From assembly GCA_003140115.1 (NCBI GenBank), contig PLIQ01000251.1:5762-12648 (forward strand): a DNA stretch of 6,887 bases, given 5' to 3'. The notes below the pieces were generated by a model, which had not been told where the DNA came from, did no database searches, and saw nothing but the letters and a program-made list of their open reading frames with translations. Made by a program: the position numbers and the translations under genes. The DNA is from Actinomycetota bacterium. GTDB taxonomy: Bacteria > Actinomycetota > Actinomycetes > Streptosporangiales > Streptosporangiaceae. The first letter of the stretch is position 1; each line of letters starts with the position of its first letter. Below, in pieces: positions 1 to 5,900 of the stretch.

Positions 1-170
1 CCGGGCAGGCGGGCGGCGGCGAACCACTGCACCGCCTCGGCGTAGGTCCGGATCGTCTTGGCTGCCTTGCCCTCGGCGGCCAGCCGCAGGGCGAACGAGG
101 TGATCTCGGGCTGGAGTATCCCGGCGCCCAGCTGCTTGGGCTGCGGGGAACGCGGTTGCGGTGCGGTCAT
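1..170 (-). CDS. Tyrosine recombinase/integrase, N-terminal part (cut by window edge)
   Basis: Reading leftward from the ATG at 168-170, 56 codons stay open to the window edge. After about 20 loosely ordered Pro/Gln/Arg-rich residues comes a stretch reading SFALRLAAEGKAAKTIRTY followed by AEAVQWFAAARL. This is the pattern of the SAM-like, core-binding N-terminal domain of XerC/XerD-type and phage-type tyrosine recombinases (helix, then a basic K-x-x-K-T-I-R-T-Y segment, then helix). In the family this domain helps clamp the crossover site, while the catalytic R-H-R-Y domain lies further on, here outside the window. The start is supported by an AGGAAGAG ribosome binding site at 181-188 on the same strand, 10 bases ahead of the ATG. 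Since the catalytic part is not visible, activity, type (Xer-like or phage/ICE integrase) and intactness are unknown. No excisionase-like gene is seen beside it. Confidence 0.8.
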   Translation of the reverse strand, partial: MTAPQPRSPQPKQLGAGILQPEITSFALRLAAEGKAAKTIRTYAEAVQWFAAARLP

Positions 171-265
171 GGTCGTGGCTCTCTTCCTGTGGCCCATCAT
201 CCGCAGCCCGGTGTTTCCGCAGGCAAGAGACTTCAAAGGCATCACCATGACCGAGAAATGACCGC

Positions 266-351
266 CGGACCGTGCCCGTCCGCCGAGACGGACGCCGCAG
301 CATGCCCCCCGGTGCCCGCTGGTGGGTCCCGTCCGGCCGCGGACGACGGAC
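266..351. promoter_or_regulatory. Cluster of CGGAC/GTCCG half-sites upstream of the integrase gene
   Basis: CGGAC occurs at 266-270, 289-293, 340-344 and 347-351, and its complement GTCCG at 278-282 and 331-335. Two pairs make perfect 6-bp dyads with identical arms: CGTCCG-6 nt-CGGACG at 277-294 and CGTCCG-4 nt-CGGACG at 330-345. Their centres are 52 bp apart, close to five helical turns. The cluster lies about 95-180 bp upstream of the integrase start. It could be an operator or a set of arm-type recombinase sites, but that is inference; G+C-rich DNA yields some such repeats by chance. Confidence 0.3.
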
Positions 352-564
352 CGCATGGGGAGCGCAGGGTCCGCGTGCCCGCCGAAGAGCCTGCCCGCGC
401 GAAGCTCCTTACGCTGCTGACGCCTTCGTTAACTATCCCGCTCTGCACCGTCGGATCGAACATCCTGCCGCCCGCCGCTGGCCCGGTGCGCGTTCTCGGC
501 TTGCGCCGGCGTGCTGGCTGATTTACCGCACATGCCGAAATGAGGTCGTCGCTGCCGCCCGCGT

Positions 565-584
565 TTATGCACAGGCATGCATAA
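565..584. promoter_or_regulatory. Perfect 20-bp inverted repeat (operator-like)
   Basis: TTATGCA at 565-571 and TGCATAA at 578-584 are exact complements with a 6-nt centre (CAGGCA). The size and symmetry suit a dimeric DNA-binding protein. The right arm overlaps TAATCT (582-587), which fits a -10 box, but no matching -35 is present at 16-18 bp. It lies in an A+T-richer pocket of an otherwise G+C-rich region, which makes a chance A+T-rich dyad somewhat less likely. The protein that would bind it is not known. Confidence 0.35.
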
Positions 585-916
585 TCTTCCATGATTCATC
601 CCCTAACGTCGCTGCAGCAATTGCTACGCAACCTTTTGAGGAACGCATAGAGCCAGATCGATTCGGCGCGGTTAGTGCCGTTGCACTTCCGGCGGCCAGG
701 CACGCGCAGATTAACCAGTTCGGAGCTATCGGATACCCAGCCAACTTCGGATGGTCAGCCATATCTTTCCAAGCCATCACACCGGCGGCCAGGGAGGAGA
801 AGCTATCCGGGCGTTACCGTGGCCGGGGTCAAAGTCCTCGCGTGCGAGATGCCCGCCGTGAGCCGAACGCCCCTGGCGACCGAACCCAGGCACCTCCGGC
901 CCTTCGCTGCTCCGAT

Positions 917-964
917 GCGACCGGCCTCACGGCAGGTGTGGGCCGGTCGCCCATACCTGCCGTG
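917..964 (+). promoter_or_regulatory. Interleaved inverted repeats A-B-A'-B' (possible RNA switch or attenuator)
   Basis: Arm A (917-926, GCGACCGGCC) is exactly complementary to A' (941-950). Arm B (928-942) pairs with B' (950-964) over 15 positions, 14 of them Watson-Crick and one G-U (938 with 954). The arms alternate, so an A-A' hairpin (10 bp, 14-nt loop) and a B-B' hairpin (15 bp, 7-nt loop) cannot form together: connecting stretches of 0-1 nt are too short for a pseudoknot with stems this long. The G-U pair works only in plus-strand RNA, the direction of the gene that starts about 100 nt later. Two competing hairpins in a leader are the usual basis of attenuation or switching. No known riboswitch consensus was recognised and no U-run follows B'. 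Confidence 0.5.
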
Positions 965-970
965 CTCGAT

Positions 971-986
971 GGGGCCGTCCGGCCCC
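971..986 (+). promoter_or_regulatory. GC-rich leader hairpin
   Basis: GGGGCCG (971-977) and CGGCCCC (980-986) are exact complements with a 2-nt centre; as RNA it would fold as 6 bp with a 4-nt loop. It lies 6 nt after the interleaved element. It has no U-run, so intrinsic termination is possible only in the U-less form proposed for actinomycetes. It could equally be part of a larger leader fold or of DNA-level structure. Confidence 0.35.
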
Positions 987-1025
987 TGCTGTCGAGTTCC
1001 GGCCGGGCGCAGGCTGGGTCTACTC

Positions 1026-1044
1026 CTCCGCCACATGGGCGGGG
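1026..1044 (+). promoter_or_regulatory. Hairpin just ahead of the ribosome binding site of the beta-helix gene
   Basis: CTCCGCC (1026-1032) pairs with GGCGGGG (1038-1044), seven pairs with one U-G, around the loop ACATG. It ends 10 nt before the AGAGGGG ribosome binding site (1055-1061). The pyrimidine-rich arm could alternatively pair partly with that purine-rich site and so reduce translation, but the match is incomplete. Modest evidence. Confidence 0.25.
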
Positions 1045-1066
1045 ACTGTGAATCAGAGGGGCAGAC

Positions 1067-2461
1067 ATGGGATCGATACGAAGAACACACTCAGAGCACC
1101 TCAGCACTGCTGAGGTTCCGCGCGGACAGCGCGAGGCCCTGGCAGTGTCAGGCGGTTGCCTTGGCGGGCCGGCACGACGATACGTGGCGACGGCGCTGGG
1201 GGCCTTGGCGGCGCTGGCCTTGGGCGTGTTGGTCCCTGCCGCCGCGCAGGCCGCTGCGCCGACGACCTTGTACGTGTCGCAGGGAGGTCTCGACAGCGGC
1301 ACCTGCACGTCGTCGGCGAGTCCTTGCGCCACCGTCAGCTACGCCCTCACCCAGGCCGCCTCCGGCGCCACTATCGAGGTCTCGGGCACGATCGACGACC
1401 ACCTGAGCATCTCGTCCCCGGTCACCATCACCACGTGGCCTGGTGGCCCGGCCGGCTCGCCTGCGGTCCTGGACGGGTCGGCGAGCGGGACCGTCGTCCG
1501 CGTCAATGTGGCCGGCGTAACTATTAACGACCTGACCATCGAGCACGGCGCTCTGGGCCTCTTCAACAGCGAAGGCGGCCTCACGCTCACCGATAGCACC
1601 GTTTCGGGGAACGCTACTTTGGCGGAACCATACGCCGGAATCTTGAACTACTACGGCAGCACCACGACTGTCATCGACAGCACTATCACGAAGAACTCGG
1701 GCGACTCGTCCACCAGTGTTGGCGCCGGCATCTACAACATCGGGACGATGACGGTCATTGCCAGCACCATCTCGGGGAACACCGGGGGCGGCATCTATAG
1801 CGGCCAGGGCGACACTGCCACCCTCGGCGCCACGATCGTGGCCGGCAACACCGCGGCCAACTGCTACGCGTACGACGCTGCGAGCCTGTCTAGCGCCGGG
1901 TACAACCTGACCAACGACACGAACGGCAGCGCCTGCGCCTTCACCGCCGCGACCGACCTGGTGAACCAGAACCCGCTCCTGGGACCTCTCGCCAGCAACG
2001 GCGGCCCGACGCAAACCCTGCTGCCCGGCACCACCAGCCCGGCCGCAGATGTGATTCCCGGTTCCGTCACGTTGCGGGGGGTTGCGGTGTGCCCGGGCAC
2101 TGACCAGCGCGGCGTCGCCCGGCCCGGGCAAGGTGAGACCCGCTGCACCATCGGAGCAGCGGAGGCGGGTTTGACGAACCCCACCACAGTCTCGGTGACC
2201 GTTAAGCCGACGACAGTCGCGGCTGGCACCAGGGTCGTCTACCTGGTCGTCGTCACCCCGGGCTCGGGTACCGGCACGCCCACCGGGACGATCTCCCTCA
2301 CCACCGGCTCCACCACCTTGTGCACGGCCGTCCTGTCCGGTGGCGTCGCCGCCTGCGGGGCCACCAATGCGCCAGCGGGAACCGACACCGTGACCGGGAC
2401 ATACTCTGGTGGTGGCGGCTATGCCAGCTCCTCGGGTACTGCAACCCTGACCGTGACATGA
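1067..2461 (+). CDS. Secreted right-handed beta-helix protein with C-terminal Ig-like domain (choice-of-anchor Q type)
   Basis: 464 residues, predicted extracellular. Residues 1-38 form a long basic leader, 39-60 a hydrophobic segment ending in A-A-A-Q-A, so signal peptidase cleavage near residue 62 is likely. Then comes the opening typical of these proteins (LYVSQGG...C80...SPC87ATVSYAL). From about 100 to 265, repeated short strands such as LTLTDSTVSGN, VIDSTITKNS and VIASTISGNTGGGI mark a right-handed beta-helix like that of pectate-lyase-fold surface proteins. Residues 310-366 (NGGPTQTLLPGTTSPAADVI, DQRGVARP, CTIGAAE) match the choice-of-anchor Q signature. Residues 372-464 resemble the bacterial Ig-like domain of group 3 (TPTGTISLT, GTDTVTGTYSGGGGYASSSG, TATLTV). 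There is no LPXTG motif or C-terminal membrane segment, so it is probably released or held non-covalently. No catalytic residues can be assigned; binding to sugars or surfaces is a guess. The ATG follows AGAGGGG (1055-1061) by 5 nt. A GTG at 1145 would give a normal-length signal peptide and is a possible alternative start. Confidence 0.88.
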   Translation: MGSIRRTHSEHLSTAEVPRGQREALAVSGGCLGGPARRYVATALGALAALALGVLVPAAAQAAAPTTLYVSQGGLDSGTCTSSASPCATVSYALTQAASGATIEVSGTIDDHLSISSPVTITTWPGGPAGSPAVLDGSASGTVVRVNVAGVTINDLTIEHGALGLFNSEGGLTLTDSTVSGNATLAEPYAGILNYYGSTTTVIDSTITKNSGDSSTSVGAGIYNIGTMTVIASTISGNTGGGIYSGQGDTATLGATIVAGNTAANCYAYDAASLSSAGYNLTNDTNGSACAFTAATDLVNQNPLLGPLASNGGPTQTLLPGTTSPAADVIPGSVTLRGVAVCPGTDQRGVARPGQGETRCTIGAAEAGLTNPTTVSVTVKPTTVAAGTRVVYLVVVTPGSGTGTPTGTISLTTGSTTLCTAVLSGGVAACGATNAPAGTDTVTGTYSGGGGYASSSGTATLTVT

Positions 2462-2469
2462 GCCCAGCA

Positions 2470-2490
2470 CCCGCCAGGACCACTGGCGGG
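2470..2490 (+). terminator. Hairpin after the beta-helix gene, likely terminator
   Basis: CCCGCCAG (2470-2477) and CTGGCGGG (2483-2490) are exact complements around a 5-nt loop, starting 8 nt after the stop codon. The position and the strong 8-bp stem suit transcription termination. There is no T-run behind it (CTCGCC follows), so it would be of the U-less type or act together with the structures further on. Confidence 0.5.
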
Positions 2491-2568
2491 CTCGCCACCT
2501 CTCGCTGGAACTAGCCTCTATCCGGCCCAAGACCGGGAGGTCGAGCCCGGCGAACTCGGCAAACAGCA

Positions 2569-2619
2569 GAGGTCCTGAGTACGGGTAAGAGGCCAAGATC
2601 ATCCCGTCCTTGGGACCTC
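2569..2619 (+). ncRNA. Large stem-loop, possible structured RNA or terminator
   Basis: Bases 2569-2585 pair with 2603-2619: of 17 positions, 14 are Watson-Crick, two are G-U (2576-2612, 2577-2611) and one is a mismatch (2580-2608); the loop is 17 nt. The two G-U pairs hold only in plus-strand RNA and would be A-C mismatches on the other strand, which suggests that plus-strand transcripts, such as read-through from the beta-helix gene, are the relevant molecule. It could be a backup terminator, a stabilising 3' structure, or part of a small RNA; no known RNA family was recognised. Confidence 0.35.
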
Positions 2620-2714
2620 CGTTGCGCAGACTGGCCGTAGCACTCTGAAATGGATCAGGTTGACAAAGCCACGCAGACCGGCCCGAAGTAAGGCCAGTTG
2701 GCCATCGCGCAACG
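2620..2714. repeat. Long-range inverted repeat directly beside the previous stem
   Basis: CGTTGCGC (2620-2627) is exactly complementary to GCGCAACG (2707-2714), and inside it ACTGGCC (2630-2636) to GGCCAGT (2692-2698). This gives a two-part stem of 8 and 7 perfect pairs with an internal loop of 2 and 8 nt, enclosing about 55 nt. It begins at the base immediately after the 2569-2619 stem, so the two could stack. It might be an RNA fold, a short non-autonomous mobile element remnant, or chance; no target-site duplication is visible. Confidence 0.35.
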
Positions 2715-2911
2715 CAGACTTGATCTGACTGAGAACTTCGTCATCGTCAAGCGGGGCCAGCGCCTACCGCCTACGACCGGGGCGGCGGGATGAGCTCTTG
2801 AGCGATACAGGCGGCCGTCCTCCGTGGGCGGGAAGGTGAAAGCAGGTGGAGGGCATGGCTGCCGTGGAGGCCGAACTGCGGGAGCTGGGAAGGTGCGCTT
2901 GATGGCATTGT

Positions 2912-2968
2912 GGCGGGCGTGCCCGCCGAACGGCCCGTTCACTGCCTGGGCGCGGACCGCAACGGGCC
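2912..2968 (-). terminator. Inverted repeats downstream of the regulator, candidate terminator
   Basis: Two dyads follow the regulator's stop codon on the minus strand: AACGGGCC at 2961-2968 with GGCCCGTT at 2932-2939 (8 bp, 21-nt loop), and GGCGGGC at 2912-2918 with GCCCGCC at 2921-2927 (7 bp, 2-nt centre). The first begins 13 nt after the stop codon. Neither is followed by a T-run on the minus strand, so termination is inferred from position and stem strength only. Confidence 0.35.
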
Positions 2969-2981
2969 AGGTATCCAGCTT

Positions 2982-5900
2982 TCAGGTAGCAGGGGCGATC
3001 GCCTGGATGCCGGCTTGGATGGCGTAGCGGACCAGGTCGGGGCGGCGGCGGGCGCCGGTCTTGTCACGGATCCGCTCCAGGTGGGATCGGACCGTGTTGA
3101 CCGACAGGAACAGCCGCGCGGCGATCTGGGCGTCGGTCGCCCCGCCGGCCAGCAGGGCCAGGATCTCCCGCTCTCGTTCCGAGAGCGGCACGCTGGCGGA
3201 TGCGGCCGCGGGACCGGGCCCGGCCGCGGCGATGGCCAGGGTGATGGCGTCGGACCGGCTGAGCGTTCGGCCGCGGGTATAGGCGGCCTCGAACGCGGCA
3301 TCGCCCAGCGTGGCGCGCAGCCGGGCGTGGTCGCCGTCGCGCAGCCCCGCTTCGGGGACCTCGAAAGGGCGTCCGGCCCGCTCGTAGTGTGCGTCGGCGG
3401 TGCCGTGGAGGGTGGCGGCGACGGCAGGGTCGTCGTCCGCGCCGGCCGCCAGGGCCAGGCCGAGGAGCCCGCCGTGGACATACGCCGTGACACCGGTGAT
3501 CCGGTCGGTTTCCAGGCTGTCGAGGAAGCAGCGGCGGGCACTGCCGGGATCGCCGTCGATGAGGTCGGCGAATCCCAGGTTCTGGCGCAAGCCGCGGGAG
3601 ACGTTCTGGTAGCCGAGATCGTCGGCAAACGTGCTCGCCTCCTGGTCGGCGGGGTGCGTGGCTGTGCTGCCTGAGGGACTGAGGGGCTGAGGGACATTGC
3701 TGGCGGTGCTGGCCGGTCCGGCTTGCGTGAAGGCGTCCAGTTCGGCGGAAATGCCGTCGGCCTCAGCTGCGCCGGCTTGACGGAAGATCTTCAACGCTTG
3801 CTGCAGGGTTGTCTCCGCGTCGGCTGCTCGGCCGACGGCCAGGGAGCAGCGGCCCAGGCCGGCTAGTGCGTGGGCTTCGTCCCAGAAGCTGCCGAGCTCA
3901 CGGGCTAGGTCCAGGGCCTGGTGGTGGGAGATCGTGGCCGCCGAGTAGTCGCCGCGGACCCGGTGCAGCGTCCCTGTTTCATTGAGGGTTTCGGCCTCAC
4001 CTCCCCTGTCGCCGAGGTTGCGGTAAAGTCTGAGCGCGTCCTGCAGCGCCTGGGCCGCACCGGGGCAGTCGCCGGTCGCGCGCCGCACGATCCCAAGGTT
4101 GAGGAGGGCGTTGGCCTGGCCGCCGCGGTCGCTGAGGCTGGTGTAGAGTTCCAGCGCTTCCTCCTGGGCACCGGCCGCGCCCGTATAGTCGCCGCTAAGC
4201 CGCCGCGCGGCTCCCAGATAGCTGAGGGCGTTGGCCTGGCCGAGCCGATCGTTGAGGTCGCAGGACAGGCTCAATGCCTCCTGCAGCACCTGGGCCGCGC
4301 CCGGGTAGTTTCCTGTCTGCCACCGCACGGCTCCGAGGTGAAGGAGGACGTTGGCCTGACCGGGCCGGTCGCCGAGACCACGGGACAGGCTCAGCGCTTC
4401 CTGCAGCGCCTCGGCAGCACCGGGATAGTCCCCGGTCACCCGCCGCATCATCCCCAGGCCGGTGAGGGCGTTGGCCTGACCGGGCCGGTCGCCAAGGTAC
4501 CGGGCCGCCTGCACGGCGGCGGCGTGCCGGACGACGGCGTCGGCAAAGGGGCCATCGATGCGCAGGAAAGCGGACAGCGCCGCGGTCAGGGCTACTATCC
4601 GGGCGTGCTGGCCGGTCCCGGTGGCGTGATCTAGGCAGCCCAGCAGGCTGGTACGTTCGGTCCGTGCCCATGTCAGCGCCCGGGCTTGATCGGGCAGGTC
4701 GGGGACGGCGGCTGGCGGTGCCGCCGGGGCCGGGCTAGTACGGGCCCGGCGGGCCAGCCGGGTCTCGATGATCTCCGCGGTGTGCTGGTAGTAGTCCAGC
4801 AGCCGGTCCAGTGCCTGCTCTCGGTCTGCGACAGGGACGGCGGCGGCGAGATCGCGAGCGTAGCCGCGGATCAGGTCGTGCATGCGATACCGGTGGTAAC
4901 TGACCTCGGTCAGCAGTCCCTCGCCATGCAGGGCATCTAGCTGCCGGGCGGCGTCGGGCAAAATGCTACCGGCCAGCGCAGCGGCAGCATAGGCGTCGAT
5001 GGTAGCGCCCGGGTGCAAACCGAGAAGGCGGAACAATTCCTGCTGGCCGGGTGCGAGGTACCGGTACGACACCTCGAACGCGGCGGCGACGCTGTCCGTT
5101 TCCGCCGCCAGGGTGAGCATGCGCGCCTGGGTCTCAGCGGTCAGTTCGGCCAGGGTCCAGGACGGGTGCCGTGCGTATGCGCGGGCCAGCAGTGAGATCG
5201 CCAGCGGCAGGCACCCGGCCAGCTGAGCCAGTTCTGCCACCGCCTCGGCCGGCTCGTCCGCGGCGCGGGGGGCCAGCCGCACAAACATCTCACATGCCTG
5301 GCCTGACGGCAGGGCTTCCAGCACCAGCGGGACCGCCGCCCCGGGCAGATCGGCGAGGTGCCGGCGGCTAGTGACCAGCACCAGGCAGCCCTCACTACCG
5401 GGTAGCAAGGGGGCGACCTGGGCGCTGCTGGCTGCGTTGTCCAGGACCAGCAGGGCCTGCTGCCCGGCCATCCGATCCCGCCACAAGCCTGCCCGCACGT
5501 CTAGATCTTCAGGGAGGTGACGGACGTCGACACCGACGGCGCTGAGCAGCCCGGCCAGGGCTGCCTGGGAGGTCATCGGTTCCTGGCCAGGGGTGTGCGC
5601 GTGCAGGTCGATAAACAGCTGCCGGTCCGGGAACCGGTCCCGGAGCAGGTGAGCGGCGTGGACGGCCAGAGCTGTCTTGCCCGCCCCGGGCATCCCACCG
5701 ATCGCGTGGATCGCCACCACCCCACCGGCCCCGGCCTGGCCCGCCACGGGCATGATGCGGCGCAGCTCCTCATCCCTGCCGGTGAATGTCGCATCCGGAG
5801 GCAGCGAGTACCTGATCACCAGCGGGGGAGCCGCCTGCCCAGCGGCGCTGCCCCCGGGCAGCGGCGGGGGACCCGCACGCCCGGCCGCGGAGACGCGTCC

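Larger units (their letters stand above)
171..1066. other. Long intergenic region between divergent integrase and beta-helix genes
   Basis: Several open frames cross this stretch, but none has a ribosome binding site at its start, a recognisable domain, or a persuasive codon pattern, so I treat it as non-coding. It contains: the integrase ribosome binding site (181-188); a cluster of CGGAC/GTCCG half-sites (266-351); a low-G+C pocket at 561-780 (118 of 220 bases G or C, about 54%, by hand count) with a perfect dyad at 565-584; and a hairpin-rich stretch at 917-1044 leading to the beta-helix gene. No clear -35/-10 pair for either flanking gene was found. It is long enough to hold an integrase attachment site, but I could not identify one. 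Confidence 0.6.
2462..2981. other. Convergent intergenic region with several hairpins, no convincing gene
   Basis: The region lies between the 3' ends of the beta-helix gene (plus) and the regulator (minus). Besides the 2470-2490 hairpin it holds a small CCGGG/CCCGG hairpin (2533-2550), the large stem at 2569-2619, the long-range stem at 2620-2714, three copies of CGCAGAC (2625-2631, 2672-2678, 2713-2719), and inverted repeats near the regulator's end (2912-2968). Short open stretches on the minus strand look faintly protein-like but are broken by stops and have only a moderate G/C preference at third codon positions, so they are not annotated as genes. A 15-codon plus-strand frame (ATG at 2855) is preceded by a GGTGGAGGG purine run, but nothing else supports it. 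Confidence 0.5.

Noticed and set aside
450..470. tRNA-like T-loop motif (TTCGATCC on the minus strand)
   Set aside because: The flanking bases do not form a T-stem and no acceptor or anticodon arm can be built around it.
565..780. Minus-strand 71-codon frame in the low-G+C pocket
   Set aside because: No start signal or motif; lies wholly within an A+T-richer stretch where open frames of this size are expected by chance less often but are still unsupported here.
917..964. Reading the interleaved repeats as an H-type pseudoknot
   Set aside because: The linkers between arms are 0-1 nt, too short to span stems of 10 and 13 or more pairs, so competing hairpins are the better model.
272..1051. 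Plus-strand open frame of 259 codons across the left intergenic region
   Set aside because: No ribosome binding site, no known domain, Arg/Pro/Ala-rich product at both ends, and it runs through the hairpin elements; its middle part has only about 63% G/C at third codon positions.
675..1406. Plus-strand 243-codon frame overlapping the beta-helix start
   Set aside because: It overlaps the true gene in another frame and turns into an Arg/Pro-rich shadow product after 1067.
1148..2602. Minus-strand 484-codon frame opposite the beta-helix gene
   Set aside because: Antisense shadow: Gly/Arg/Ala-rich low-complexity product, while the plus strand encodes a clear signal peptide and domains.
2596..2760. 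Minus-strand protein-like fragment (reads LDDDEVLSQIKSALRDGQLA) and a second short frame beside it
   Set aside because: The frame is closed by a stop right upstream, has no start codon with a ribosome binding site, shows only about 63% G/C at third positions, and matches no family I know. A decayed gene cannot be excluded; a protein search of both frames would decide.
2824..3027. Plus-strand 67-codon frame, and the 15-codon frame starting at 2855
   Set aside because: The longer one overlaps the end of the regulator and is low in complexity; the shorter one has a purine run ahead of it but no other support.
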